From: Thalassospira lucentensis
GTDB lineage: Bacteria > Pseudomonadota > Alphaproteobacteria > Rhodospirillales > Thalassospiraceae
Direction of reading: 5' to 3'
Length of the DNA stretch: 64,000 nt
Assembly: GCF_011806425.1 (NCBI RefSeq)
Contig: NZ_JAATOV010000001.1
Coordinates: 496,001-560,000 of the forward strand
Shown here: one piece after another, positions 46,581 to 56,148 of the stretch
How the letters are laid out: every line of letters begins with the position of its first letter
How positions within the stretch are numbered: position 1 is the stretch's first letter
The notes under the pieces: model-generated
Told to the model about the DNA's origin: nothing
Database searches by the model: none
Seen by the model: the letters and a program-made list of their open reading frames with translations, nothing else
Program-made: the position numbers and the translations under genes

Positions 46581-46599
46581 TGATTTTTATGCCAACAGA

Positions 46600-47628
46600 T
46601 TATTGCGGACGATCAGCAATCGATTTTTCGGCCATATCGACCAGATCAGCACCAATGCGGTCTTTCCATTTGGCGTAGACATCACGGGTCGCATCGACAA
46701 ATTTCTGACGCTGTTCGTCGGTCAGTTCGGTGAACTCGGCACCGCGGGCTTCGAGCGCCTTGATCAAGGATTGATCATCGGCAGTGGTGCCTTTGCGGGC
46801 CAGCTCGATGCCATAGGCACCGGCATCAACCGCCGCCTGTTTGAGGATTTCCTGATCTTCGGGGGTGAAGTTTTCCCAAACCCGTTCGTTCGAGGCAAAG
46901 ATCAGCGGATCGGCAACATAATGCCACTGGGTGACATAGGTCTGACCGACGGTTTCGATTTTCGCGACGTCATACACCGTCAGCGGGTTTTCCTGACCGT
47001 CAACCGCACCGGTGGTCAGGGCCGGTTTTGCGTCGGCCCAGCTCATTTGGGTTGGGTTGGCACCAAGGGCGGTGAAGGTGTCGTTATAAAGCGGGGAGCC
47101 AACAACACGCATTTTCAAACCATCCAGATCGGCCGGTTCGGTGATCGGGTGTTTGGAGTTGGAAACCTCGCGGAAGCCATTTTCAGACCATGCAATCGGA
47201 TGAATGCCTTTGTCTTCGATGGCCTCGAAAATCTTTTCGCCAACCGGCCCTTGGGTCAGGGCATCCATGGCGGCGTAATCTGGCATCAGGAACGGTAGGG
47301 AAAACAGGTTCAGTTCTTTGACCTGCGGCGACCAGTTGATGGTCGAGCCAACCGCCATATCAATGATGCCCTGACGCATGGCGGTGAATTCCTTGGTCTG
47401 GTCACCAGATACCAGCTGTGCGTTCGGATAGACTTTCAGATTGATGCGGCCATCGGTGCGTTCGGCAACGAGTTCGGCCCATTTTACAGCAGCTTCGCCC
47501 CATGGGAACGGCTGACCCAAAACGGTCGAAACTTTGTATTCGGATTTGTAATCGCTGGCATAGGCGGTCATCGAAAGCGACAACGCGGCGCCGAAACTAA
47601 GGGCTGCGACGAGTTTTGTGAATTTCAT
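46600..47628 (-). CDS. dctP: TRAP transporter substrate-binding protein
   Basis: 342 residues, signal peptide ending TAYA. FPWGEAAVKWAELVAERT, GLKMRVVGSPLYNDTFTALG (conserved Arg that binds the substrate carboxylate) and VDGQENPLTVYDVAKI are DctP features. It binds a carboxylate in the periplasm and hands it to DctQM. The substrate cannot be read from the sequence. Confidence 0.92.
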   Translation of the reverse strand: MKFTKLVAALSFGAALSLSMTAYASDYKSEYKVSTVLGQPFPWGEAAVKWAELVAERTDGRINLKVYPNAQLVSGDQTKEFTAMRQGIIDMAVGSTINWSPQVKELNLFSLPFLMPDYAAMDALTQGPVGEKIFEAIEDKGIHPIAWSENGFREVSNSKHPITEPADLDGLKMRVVGSPLYNDTFTALGANPTQMSWADAKPALTTGAVDGQENPLTVYDVAKIETVGQTYVTQWHYVADPLIFASNERVWENFTPEDQEILKQAAVDAGAYGIELARKGTTADDQSLIKALEARGAEFTELTDEQRQKFVDATRDVYAKWKDRIGADLVDMAEKSIADRPQ

Positions 47629-47754
47629 GAAAGGCGTCCTCCCGAGACATCTTGTTTGTTTTATGAAATTAAGTTTCCTTGGGAGCCGAACTTAGTATGA
47701 GTTATGTCGCGATAACAATACAAAATGACCCGAATATTGCGGCATTAGGCAAAT

Positions 47755-47802
47755 AAAAACCCCATGGTCACTTATGATGGACCATTTATCGTTCGGGGGT
47801 TG
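47755..47802 (-). terminator. Probable terminator of the solute-binding protein gene
   Basis: On the minus strand AACCCCC ... ATGGTCC / GGACCAT-type pairing ... GGGGTTTTTATTTG. Two nested stems of 6-7 bp end in a T run. It lies about 50 bases after the 47853 stop and before the dctP promoter region. Confidence 0.55.
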
Positions 47803-47852
47803 TTTTGGTTTGCTGCGCGATGGGCGTGGGTTTGCGGGCGCGCATGATGCCG

Positions 47853-48791
47853 TTAGTTGATGGCATCCGCCCAGCGGCGCATATTGGCGTCAATCAAGTC
47901 GTCCATGGTGTTTTCAGAGACGAGCTTGAACAGGGCCTGGGCAAATCGTCCGCGCAGCTTTCCGGTATTACACGCCGATTTATGGGACATGGTCAGATAG
48001 AGGTTTTCCGTACTGACCGGCACGGAATAGCTGCGCAGGTTTGTCAGGTTATCGCGTGCGGCAACCGCCTTGCCGGGGAATTCTTCGTAGATCAGGTAAT
48101 CGCCGCGATTACGCGCGAGCATCTGAAAACCTTGTTCCAGACTGGGGACTTCGCGGATTTTCAGGTTTTCGGCGGCATAGGTATCAAACTGCTGACCAAA
48201 ACTGTTATCAATCACGGTCAAACCTTCGAGTCCGATTAAATCGGACCATTCATGATAGTGCAGATCAATTGTGTTTTGGGTCCAGATAACCGTTCGGGTG
48301 CGCTGAAAGGCGGGATAGAAATAATCCATATATCCCATGCGCGGCACAGTCAGAAACGCGCCGGCAATCAGATCAATGGTGCCATCGCGCATGTCTTGTT
48401 GGACACGCCCCCAACTGCCCGCATCGACAATATCAATCTGAACCCCGGCCAGTTCGCCAACACGCTTGACCATATCCGCCGCCGCACCGATCAAATGCGT
48501 TCCGTCGTCAGATCGCCAAAGATAGGGCGGATAATCGGGATTGCCCGAGGCAACCAGATGGGTGCAATCGCGCGTGCCATTGGCATTCATCACGAACGCG
48601 CCCAAGCCGGGGTGCAGGTGGTCGGACGGAGAGTTAGAGTTAGAGTTAAAGTTAGACTGCGATTGGGATTGAGATTTAGATTGAGACGGGGTTTCTGATT
48701 GGGATGTTTGCTGCGCGCGTAAAGCGTTCGGCGTTCCAAAAGCAAGAACAGCGGTCAGTCCTGCCGTTAGAACCACGGTGGGCCACTTCAT
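47853..48791 (-). CDS. Periplasmic solute-binding protein (family 3)
   Basis: 312 residues. A signal peptide (ALRA) is followed by a Ser/Gln then Ser/Asn repeat of about 30 residues (TPSQSKSQSQSQSNFNSNSN), then an SBP_bac_3 domain: ASGNPDYPPYLWRS, GAAADMVKRVGELAGVQIDI, WGRVQQDMRDGTIDLIAGAF. No permease or ATPase gene is next to it, so it may act with a distant ABC importer or as a sensor. ATG 48791 is chosen from ribosome-site spacing (GGGAG ten bases upstream). Confidence 0.8.
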   Translation of the reverse strand: MKWPTVVLTAGLTAVLAFGTPNALRAQQTSQSETPSQSKSQSQSQSNFNSNSNSPSDHLHPGLGAFVMNANGTRDCTHLVASGNPDYPPYLWRSDDGTHLIGAAADMVKRVGELAGVQIDIVDAGSWGRVQQDMRDGTIDLIAGAFLTVPRMGYMDYFYPAFQRTRTVIWTQNTIDLHYHEWSDLIGLEGLTVIDNSFGQQFDTYAAENLKIREVPSLEQGFQMLARNRGDYLIYEEFPGKAVAARDNLTNLRSYSVPVSTENLYLTMSHKSACNTGKLRGRFAQALFKLVSENTMDDLIDANMRRWADAIN

Positions 48792-48939
48792 GTGTTTCAC
48801 GCTCCCTCGTCCCCTATCACGCACAGCAGGATACTTATCCTTACGAGGTAATGATTACGGGAAAATACCACTTAAGTATAGCAATCATCGGTGGTGATTA
48901 TACAACCTAATGGTGTGAATGGTATAAAAAATCACCAAA

Positions 48940-48974
48940 CAAAAAAAAGAACCGACTGTTGCCAGCCGGTTCTT
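48940..48974 (-). terminator. Terminator of the DEAD-box helicase gene
   Basis: On the minus strand AAGAACCG and CGGTTCTT enclose a 12-base loop and are followed by eight T. Confidence 0.85.
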
Positions 48975-49037
48975 TTGTCATTTTTCGCGTCTTAGATACG
49001 TAAGGGACCTTACGGACCTTACATATCGTTTGTCAGA

Positions 49038-50855
49038 TTAAGCTGAGCGACGCTTCATGCCTTGGTTGCCACCACGACCTTCGCTGCGGCCGCCTTCGGC
49101 GCGACGCGGACGATCGTTGAAGTCACGGCGTGCGCCGCCATCACCACGGGCGCCATCACGGCCAGCACCATCGCGATTGCGGAAGTTGGCAGCACGATCA
49201 CCGCGCGGCTTTTCTGCGGTACGGCGTTCGCCACCATCGCGCGGAGCACCTTCGCCTCGCGGACGGAAGTTACCACCGCGACCACCACTGCGTTCTTCGC
49301 GATCACCGCGCGGGGCACGATCATCGTTATCAAAACGTGGTTTGCGATCAGCGCGGAATTCACCGCCATCACGACGCGGACGATCACCGAAATCACGACG
49401 GGCACCATCGCGGGCGCCATCACGGCCGCCATCGCGACCACCGTCACGACCGCCAAAGCTGCGTGCGGCGCGTTCGCCTTGAACACCATCACGGCCACCG
49501 TCACGACCGCCGCCGAAGCTGCGACCACGGCCACCATCACGACCGCCATCGCGACCACCATCACGGGCAGCGCCATCACGACCACCGCCGAAACCGCCGC
49601 GTCCACCGCGACCGCCATCACGACCACCAGCGAAACCGCCACGGCCACGACCGCCGCCGAAGCCACCACGACCACGGCCACCATCACGGCCGCCGCCACC
49701 AGCAGCACGTGCCGGGGGAGCCGAATGGAATTCGTGATTTTCGTCGATGTCAATTTGCTGTTTGATCAGGCGTTCGATGTTGCGCAGCAAGCGAATGTCA
49801 CGCGGCTCACAGAATGCAATTGCAATGCCTTCGGCAGAACCACGACCGGTACGACCGATACGGTGAACGTAGCTATCTGCATCTTGCGGCAGATCGTAGT
49901 TCACAACGTGGGTGATGCCCGGAACGTCAATACCACGGGCTGCAACATCGGTTGCGATCAGAACCGGGAACTGGCCATTACGGAAATTGCGCAGGATTTT
50001 CTGACGGATGCGCTGCTGTTTGTCGCCATGGATGGCATCGCTATCAATGCCTTCATCGCGCAGCTGGAACGACAGTTCGTCAGCGTCTGCTTTGGTTTTG
50101 GTGAAGACCAGAACACGGTCGGTATCATCGCGGTTCAGAATCTGAACAAGCAGTTTGGTTTTGTCGTGACGTTTCACGAACATACCAACCTGGGTCACAC
50201 GTTCGGTGACACTGGCCTGCGGCGCGGTTTCAACCTTTACCGGATCGCGCAGAAGGCGATCGGTCAGATGTTTGACTTCTGCAGGCATGGTTGCCGAGAA
50301 CATCACGGTCTGATGTTTGTGCGGCAGCAATTCTGCAACGGTCAGAACGTCTTCGGAGAAGCCCATGTCGAGCATACGGTCGGCTTCATCAAGAATGAAG
50401 ACTTCGACATCGTCGAAACGAACCGTGTTACGCGACATGTGATCGAGCAGACGACCCGGGGTCGCAACCAAGATATCAACGCCGCGGCGCAGTTCTTGAA
50501 TCTGCGGGCCCATCGGGGAACCACCGAAAACAACAGATGAGAAAAGGCGGATGCCTTTTTTGAAATCGCGCAGGCACTGGCCGATCTGGGTCGCCAGTTC
50601 ACGAGTCGGCGCCAGAATGACGGCGCGCGGCTGGCCCGGTTTCGGGCGCTGCGGATTTTCAGCAAGACGCTGCAGCAATGGCAGGCAGAATGCAGCGGTT
50701 TTACCGCCACCCGTATGGGAAATACCCATAAGGTCGTGCCCTTCGAGAAGTGCGGGAATCGTCGCGGCCTGAATTTCGGTCGGCGCGGTGAAACCAGTTG
50801 CTTCAACATTGCGCAGCAGGGGCTCGATAAGCTTGAGCCCTTCAAAATTGGTCAT
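49038..50855 (-). CDS. DEAD-box RNA helicase (RhlE-like) with long Arg/Gly/Asp repeat tail
   Basis: 605 residues. Core motifs in order: SHTGGGKTAAF (I), PTRELA (Ia), TPGRLLDH (Ib), VFILDEADRMLDMGF (II), FSATMP (III), DVAARGIDVPGI (V), HRIGRTGRG (VI). From about residue 390 the protein is a 215-residue low-complexity tail rich in RGG and GGRDGGRDGG, ending GGNQGMKRRSA. Such tails bind RNA and can drive condensate formation. Likely roles are ribosome assembly and cold RNA unwinding. Monocistronic, with a long upstream region and strong terminator. Confidence 0.93.
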   Translation of the reverse strand: MTNFEGLKLIEPLLRNVEATGFTAPTEIQAATIPALLEGHDLMGISHTGGGKTAAFCLPLLQRLAENPQRPKPGQPRAVILAPTRELATQIGQCLRDFKKGIRLFSSVVFGGSPMGPQIQELRRGVDILVATPGRLLDHMSRNTVRFDDVEVFILDEADRMLDMGFSEDVLTVAELLPHKHQTVMFSATMPAEVKHLTDRLLRDPVKVETAPQASVTERVTQVGMFVKRHDKTKLLVQILNRDDTDRVLVFTKTKADADELSFQLRDEGIDSDAIHGDKQQRIRQKILRNFRNGQFPVLIATDVAARGIDVPGITHVVNYDLPQDADSYVHRIGRTGRGSAEGIAIAFCEPRDIRLLRNIERLIKQQIDIDENHEFHSAPPARAAGGGGRDGGRGRGGFGGGRGRGGFAGGRDGGRGGRGGFGGGRDGAARDGGRDGGRDGGRGRSFGGGRDGGRDGVQGERAARSFGGRDGGRDGGRDGARDGARRDFGDRPRRDGGEFRADRKPRFDNDDRAPRGDREERSGGRGGNFRPRGEGAPRDGGERRTAEKPRGDRAANFRNRDGAGRDGARGDGGARRDFNDRPRRAEGGRSEGRGGNQGMKRRSA

Positions 50856-51240
50856 AAAAGGAATATCCTAACTTTACCGGTGGCGACATGTTAACGCCAA
50901 TGATGCCTGCTCAAACGCAGTCAAGACCGGTAACGCGGCAAAGAAGCCACTGCGTCGGACCCTGCAAGAGAGGCAAATGATGTGAGGCCACAACGTCATC
51001 ACGTTGTAGCCGCCCTCGCCTTTTTCTTACAGTTCCTGACAGCTGATTCTGTCTTTGCAAGCGAAGGAATGAGCCGGGTGATACAGGTCATGTGCGGTGA
51101 TGTCAATCGTTGACCGCACCCTGCCACGCCGGGCAGCTATGCAAAAACGCATCTGGACCGCATATCTTTTCCAGTTTTAACCATATAGTTAAGGATCAGT
51201 AGACCATACTCTACTCTGGCCTATTCTTAAGGGGAAAACC
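50856..51240. promoter_or_regulatory. Divergent region between DEAD-box helicase and chemoreceptor genes
   Basis: 385 bases without a gene. A hairpin ACAACGT-CATC-ACGTTGT lies at 50990-51007, about 135 bases upstream of the helicase, perhaps in its leader. No sigma-28-type motif was recognised before the chemoreceptor gene. AAGGGG precedes its ATG. Confidence 0.45.
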
Positions 51241-52911
51241 ATGCGGTTTCGCGTAGTGACGGGGATCTTTGCAATTCCGGCAGTTTGTTTGCTGACATTG
51301 CTGATCATTATTTTGACGGTGGCGCTTAATTATCAAACCAGTCTTCGGAATGGTAAGTTTGAGCAAATCTCACATCTGACCGAAGGGGCGGTCACGATCG
51401 TTGACTCCTATATTGCCAAGGCGCAATCGGGGGAAATGACCGAAGCGGAAGCCAAGGCAGCCGCACTTGGCGTTTTGAACGCCTATCGATTTGACGGTGC
51501 GAACTATATCTTTGCCACCGATTACGACAAATGCATGGTGCTTGATCCACTGAGCCCCGAAGATGTTGGCAAATGTAACCCCGACAGCAAGACGCGTAAC
51601 ATGATCGTCACCACGGCACAGGCCGGTGGCGGTGTGATTACCTATGAGACCCAAAAGCCTGGCGAAGGTGACAGACGGATCGAAAAAGCGGCCTATGTCC
51701 GCCCGATCCCGGAATGGAACTGGGCGATTGGTGCGGGTGTTTATCTTGATGATGTTCAGGCAGAGTTCCTGGGTGTCATGCAGCGCATCGCCATTATTGC
51801 CGCGATTGCCATCGTGATTGCCGGTTTTGTTTCATGGTTTGTTGGGTCACGCATCGCATCGAGCATCAAGGGACTGAACACATCGATCCGCACGATTGCG
51901 GACGGCGATTATACCGCCGATGTCGACAGTGATTCCCACTTTACCGAGATTGGCAATATGGCCGAGGGCATTCAGGCCCTGCGCGATAAGTCAGCCCAAG
52001 CCCAGCAGCTTGAAGCCGATGCCGCCATTCAGAAACAAAAATCCGAGCAGGAACGTCGTTCCAATATCCGGTCCATCGCCCAGAAACTTGAAACCGAGGT
52101 TGGCGGTATTGCAGGGGCGGTGAACACATCCGTTGCGCGCAGTAACGACCTTGCGATCAGCATGGCGCACAGTGCCGATGGCATTTTGGGCCAAAGCCAG
52201 CAAGTGGCGTCTTCGGCCGGTGAAGTTTCGCAAAATGTCGATGCGGTTGCCGCCGCGACCGAGGAACTTTCATCGTCGATCACGGAAATCAATGTTCAGA
52301 TTTCCCAGATGTCCAACACGGTTGAACGCGCCACGAACGAAAGCCAGAGTGCGTCAAACGACGTGGCCGGGCTTTCGGATGCGGTTGATAAGATTAAAGA
52401 AATCATCAGCCTGATTAACGACATTGCCGGTCAGACCAACCTGCTGGCCCTGAACGCGACGATTGAGGCCGCCCGTGCGGGTGAAGCTGGTAAAGGCTTT
52501 GCCGTGGTTGCCAGCGAGGTTAAGAACCTTGCGACGCAAACCGCCCGTGCGACCGATGACATTGCCGCCCAGATTAACGGCATTGTTGAAGGTACCGAAC
52601 GCGCCGTGACCGGCATTTCGCGGGTTACCGAAACCATCGAACAGGTGCGCGGGGCATCCACCGCGATTGCCGCGGCCATCGAAGAACAAGGTGCCGCCAC
52701 CCAGGAAATTTCGGGCAATGCCAACCGCAGTGCGGATGGCGTGAAACAGATTTCGCAAAGTGTCGATGAAACCATGACCAATGCGCAGGGAACGACCCGC
52801 GATGCCGAAGAACTGAAATCCGCATCCGAGGAACTTTCAAGCCGTTCGGCCGAGCTGACCCAGATCATTCATCGTTTCTCAAGCGATTTGATCAAACAGT
52901 CGGAAAGCTAA
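51241..52911 (+). CDS. Methyl-accepting chemotaxis protein with single Cache domain
   Basis: 556 residues: N-terminal helix (about 8-30), a periplasmic sCache_2-type sensor (about 31-180; [38 protein letters not shown]), second helix (about 182-205), HAMP domain, then a coiled-coil signalling domain with the conserved tip [20 protein letters not shown]. It would report a small carboxylate or similar ligand to CheA/CheW. No C-terminal CheR-binding pentapeptide. Adaptation Gln/Glu sites flank the tip. Confidence 0.92.
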   Translation: MRFRVVTGIFAIPAVCLLTLLIIILTVALNYQTSLRNGKFEQISHLTEGAVTIVDSYIAKAQSGEMTEAEAKAAALGVLNAYRFDGANYIFATDYDKCMVLDPLSPEDVGKCNPDSKTRNMIVTTAQAGGGVITYETQKPGEGDRRIEKAAYVRPIPEWNWAIGAGVYLDDVQAEFLGVMQRIAIIAAIAIVIAGFVSWFVGSRIASSIKGLNTSIRTIADGDYTADVDSDSHFTEIGNMAEGIQALRDKSAQAQQLEADAAIQKQKSEQERRSNIRSIAQKLETEVGGIAGAVNTSVARSNDLAISMAHSADGILGQSQQVASSAGEVSQNVDAVAAATEELSSSITEINVQISQMSNTVERATNESQSASNDVAGLSDAVDKIKEIISLINDIAGQTNLLALNATIEAARAGEAGKGFAVVASEVKNLATQTARATDDIAAQINGIVEGTERAVTGISRVTETIEQVRGASTAIAAAIEEQGAATQEISGNANRSADGVKQISQSVDETMTNAQGTTRDAEELKSASEELSSRSAELTQIIHRFSSDLIKQSES

Positions 52912-52948
52912 GCCGCGCAAACCCGCAACGGTTTATACTGCGTAGAAT

Positions 52949-52986
52949 AAAAGGGCCGGTCTTTATCGCAAAGACCGGCCCTTTTT
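52949..52986. terminator. Bidirectional terminator between chemoreceptor and pheA
   Basis: AAAAGGGCCGGTCTTT and AAAGACCGGCCCTTTT form a 16-bp perfect stem with a 5-base loop; T runs on both strands serve the convergent genes. Confidence 0.92.
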
Positions 52987-53019
52987 GTGTCTGGTTTGAT
53001 GTCTTTGATGCCGCGGGTT

Positions 53020-53880
53020 TTATTCCGCCGGAAGGTTGTTTTCCTGACGGAACGGATGGGCAGGATAAACGCCCAGAATGCGGACTTCGTGGGAATAGAA
53101 TTGCAATTCTTCCAGCGCATGGCGCAGGCCAAGCTGTTCGGGGTGGGCTTCGACCTCGGCAAAGAATTGGGTGGCGGTGAAGTGGCCCTCGACCATGTAG
53201 CTTTCAAGCTTGGTCATGTTAATGCCGTTGGTGGCAAAACCGCCAAGCGCCTTATAAAGGGCGGCGGCAACGTTGCGCACGCGAAAGACAAAGCTTGTCA
53301 CCACCGGGGTATCATCATTGGCAATGTTCAGCGGTTCACGGGCCAAGATGATAAAGCGGGTGGTGTTGTGCGCGGCGTCTTCGACCTCGGTCCGCAGGAT
53401 ATCAAGACCATAAATCTCGGCCGCCAGAACCGGGGCGATGGCAGCAATCGATTTATCGCCCATATCAGCAACTTCCTTGGCGCAGCCGGCGGTATCAGAC
53501 CCGACAACCGTGTTCACGCCAAGTTCCTTGCGCAATTTGCGGCATTGACCAAGGGCGTGCACGTGGCTTCGGATTTCTTTGATGTCGGAAATCTGCGTGC
53601 CGGGCAAAGCGACCAGCGCGTGGTTAATGCGCAGGAAGGTTTCACCGATGATATGCACACCCGATTCGGGCAGGATGTGATGCACATCGGCAACGCGCCC
53701 GGCCAAGGTATTGTCGATCGGGATCACCGCCAGATCGACATCGCCGTCTTTTAACGCGCCAAATGCGCCTTCAAAGGTCCTGCAGGGTACGGTGGTTGCA
53801 CCCGGAAAAGCACGGCGGGCGGCCTGATCGGAGTAAGCCCCGTGCATTCCTTGAAAAGCGATCCTTTGTTGCGCAGTCAT
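53020..53880 (-). CDS. pheA: Prephenate dehydratase
   Basis: 286 residues. RIAFQGMHGAYSDQAARRAF, NTLAGRVADVHHIL and the catalytic region NTTRFIILAREP form the dehydratase domain; the C-terminal ACT domain (about 190-275) includes GGFATNGINMTKLESYMVEG, the phenylalanine-binding site for feedback control. Converts prephenate to phenylpyruvate in Phe synthesis. ATG 53880 with AGGA ten bases upstream replaces the longer frame. It lies 110 bases after kdsB on the same strand. Confidence 0.93.
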   Translation of the reverse strand: MTAQQRIAFQGMHGAYSDQAARRAFPGATTVPCRTFEGAFGALKDGDVDLAVIPIDNTLAGRVADVHHILPESGVHIIGETFLRINHALVALPGTQISDIKEIRSHVHALGQCRKLRKELGVNTVVGSDTAGCAKEVADMGDKSIAAIAPVLAAEIYGLDILRTEVEDAAHNTTRFIILAREPLNIANDDTPVVTSFVFRVRNVAAALYKALGGFATNGINMTKLESYMVEGHFTATQFFAEVEAHPEQLGLRHALEELQFYSHEVRILGVYPAHPFRQENNLPAE

Positions 53881-53990
53881 CTGGCTGTTTCCTGGTTGGT
53901 CAAAATGTTTGGTCACGAATGAGCGGTCGGTGATCGGTAATCATTGGTCATTGATCACTGATCACGGATCCGTTGGATAGAGAACCCCAA

Positions 53991-54731
53991 TTACGCGCCG
54001 AGCACAAGGCGGGCCCGTTCGAGGTCTTCGGGGGTATCAACACCCAAGGGCACCCCATCGACCAAGGCGACCGCAATCACCATGCCGTTTTCAAGCGCGC
54101 GCAACTGTTCAAGCCGTTCGCGTTTTTCCAATTCCGCAGGCGGCAGGGAAACAAACCGGTCAAGGGCCGCACGGCGATAGGTATAAAGGCCGATGTGATG
54201 ATAAAGCGGGCCATCGCCAAACGGCGCGGTCGCACGGGTGAAATACAGCGCGCGCGCCACACGTTGACCGTTAAAGGCGACAACCGCCTTCACCACATTG
54301 GGATTGTGGCGTTCTTCTTCGCGCTTAATCTCAGCCGCCAAGGTCGCGATATCGACATTCGGATCTTCGAGCGGATCAAACACCGCGCGGATATCATCAG
54401 GTGAAATGGTGGGCAGATCGCCCTGCACATTGACCACGGCATCGTATTTGCCCTCGGGATCAAAGGTTTGCAGGGCCTGATGCACCCGGTCCGAGCCGCT
54501 TGGCAAATCGGGATCGGTCAGAACGGCCATGCCGCCAGCGGCCTCGACCGCATCGACGATTTCCTGTTCGGCACAGGCGACCAGAACGGGGCCAATTTCG
54601 GCCTCCATCGCGCGGCGCCAGACCTGAACAATCATTGGCTCGCCACAGATGTCGGCCAACGGTTTATTGGGCAGGCGCATGGACGCCATGCGGGCGGGGA
54701 TAACAACAACAGGATTGCGCGGCGTCGACAT
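53991..54731 (-). CDS. kdsB: 3-deoxy-manno-octulosonate cytidylyltransferase
   Basis: 246 residues. [20 protein letters not shown] and [10 protein letters not shown] are the nucleotide-binding motifs, [13 protein letters not shown] the conserved centre. It activates Kdo as CMP-Kdo for lipopolysaccharide inner core. ATG 54731 is chosen, GGAG eight bases upstream. The kdsB-pheA pairing is seen in many alphaproteobacteria. Confidence 0.95.
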   Translation of the reverse strand: MSTPRNPVVVIPARMASMRLPNKPLADICGEPMIVQVWRRAMEAEIGPVLVACAEQEIVDAVEAAGGMAVLTDPDLPSGSDRVHQALQTFDPEGKYDAVVNVQGDLPTISPDDIRAVFDPLEDPNVDIATLAAEIKREEERHNPNVVKAVVAFNGQRVARALYFTRATAPFGDGPLYHHIGLYTYRRAALDRFVSLPPAELEKRERLEQLRALENGMVIAVALVDGVPLGVDTPEDLERARLVLGA

Positions 54732-55118
54732 GTTAGAACTCCGGTCAGGCATCAGGGCCATGCATCATATGTCCCAATAATTAGCTCGATTTGATCTCGC
54801 GCAAAGCATTGCGAATACACGAGATGCCAAAAACATGGCTGTGAATCGGCGGGACAATAGCCCGTTTTAGGGATTTGGTGAAAGACGCAATTGCTTTTTT
54901 AGAAGCGATAGACGAAAGTTTATACGCCTTTGTTTTCGCCTTTGTGTTTAAGAAAGGTTGATGCAAATCGCTGAAACGTATAGTTTCCCACCGATCAGTT
55001 TTGTTCGGTCGTGCATGCGTGTTGCGCAGTTTTGTGCAGCTTCTAGGGAACGCATGTATAAACTGATCAATATTATATAAGAAACCTGAGAGTGATTAGG
55101 CTGTAACGGGGTCCCGTC
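54732..55118. promoter_or_regulatory. Divergent region between kdsB and cytochrome c genes
   Basis: 387 bases, AT-rich near 54880-54960 and 55060-55080. It should hold the promoters of kdsB and the cytochrome gene. A lysine-rich 61-codon frame on the minus strand (54781-54966) is not supported by a ribosome site and is left out. Confidence 0.4.
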
Positions 55119-55892
55119 ATGAAAACGATGGAAATCAACAAGATCGTCGCCGGAGTCATTTGTGCCGTGCTTTTAGTCGTGGTTGTCGGAAAGATCGGTG
55201 GCGTCCTTGTCCATCCCGACGAGCTTGAAGCACCGGTATATCCGTTCTCCGAGGATGTTATGGCGGGCGCAAGTGCACCGGCTGCCGCACCGAGCAAACC
55301 GGAAGGACCGGAACCGATCCTTGCCATGCTGGCATCTGCTGACCTTGGTCAGGGCGAAAAGGTCTTTAAGAAATGCGCATCTTGCCATGATGCATCCAAA
55401 GGTGGTCCGAATAAAACCGGCCCGAACCTGTATGGCATTGTTGGCGCGAACTTCGCCCACAAAAGCGATTTTTCCTATTCCGACGGCATGGCCAACCATG
55501 GCGGCCAGTGGGGCTTTGCTGAGCTGAACGAGTTCCTTTACAAACCGCGCGATTATATCGACGGCACGAAAATGAGCTTTGGCGGCCTGAAAAAAGCATC
55601 TGACCGTGCAAACGTCATTGCGTGGCTTAACAGCCAGTCAGACGATCCGAAACCGTATCCGGACCCGGCAGAAGCCGCCGCGGCCGAGGCCATTGACGAT
55701 GCCGGCGAAGCGGTTGACCAAGCGGTTGATGCCGTAGGTGACGCCGCCGCAGAAGCCGCCGACGCAACTGGTGAAGCGGTTGATCAGGCTGTTGATGGCA
55801 CCGCAGAGGCCGTTGACGATGCGGCAGAAGCGGTTGAAGACACCGCCGAAGACGCCGTTGATGCGGTTGAGGAACCCAAAGCAGCGGAATAA
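55119..55892 (+). CDS. Membrane-anchored cytochrome c with acidic repeat tail
   Basis: 257 residues. An uncleaved N-terminal helix (IVAGVICAVLLVVVVGKIGG), a linker, and a c-type haem domain: KCASCHDA is the CXXCH site and DGTKMSFGGLKKASDRANVI holds the Met ligand, as in CycM/c552-type cytochromes. It can carry electrons from complex III to a terminal oxidase. The last 65 residues are an Ala/Asp/Glu/Val repeat (EAVDQAVD twice), predicted helical and very acidic, which is unusual for the family. Terminator at 56020-56052. Confidence 0.9.
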   Translation: MKTMEINKIVAGVICAVLLVVVVGKIGGVLVHPDELEAPVYPFSEDVMAGASAPAAAPSKPEGPEPILAMLASADLGQGEKVFKKCASCHDASKGGPNKTGPNLYGIVGANFAHKSDFSYSDGMANHGGQWGFAELNEFLYKPRDYIDGTKMSFGGLKKASDRANVIAWLNSQSDDPKPYPDPAEAAAAEAIDDAGEAVDQAVDAVGDAAAEAADATGEAVDQAVDGTAEAVDDAAEAVEDTAEDAVDAVEEPKAAE

Positions 55893-56148
55893 GTGCTGCT
55901 GGTGTCAGACTTATGGGACAGACTTATGGGTCAGACTTAACCATCTGGACCATCTAGGCCACCTAGTCTATCTGGCACGCATCTAAATTTTCAAATCTGA
56001 TGTTTCAGATCGTAATTCGCAGGGGACAGGAAACTGTCCCCTGTTTGCGTTTGAGACATTTATGTATGGCGTCCTTGCCTTCTGGGGCCAAAGCGGAAAT
56101 ATTACCTGCCACGCCGCATTTTCTCATTGCCTGCAGGGATACGCATTC
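55893..56148. other. Intergenic region after cytochrome c gene
   Basis: 256 bases with short near-repeats (ACTTATGGG motif twice, CATCTGG/CATCTAGG) and the terminator at 56020-56052. No gene seen. Confidence 0.45.
56020..56052 (+). terminator. Terminator of the cytochrome c gene
   Basis: CAGGGGACAG-GAAA-CTGTCCCCTG is a perfect 10-bp stem with a stable GAAA loop, followed by TTTGCGTTT. Confidence 0.8.

Noticed and set aside
49062..50540. 492-codon plus-strand frame opposite the DEAD-box helicase
   Set aside because: It mirrors the helicase codons; its translation is Thr/Ala/Ile low complexity from the repeat tail and has no domain or ribosome site.
52908..53207. 99-codon frame at the end of pheA
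   Set aside because: Overlaps the ACT domain of pheA and the bidirectional terminator.
54781..54966. 61-codon Lys-rich frame downstream of the cytochrome promoter
   Set aside because: No ribosome site; lies in a divergent promoter region.
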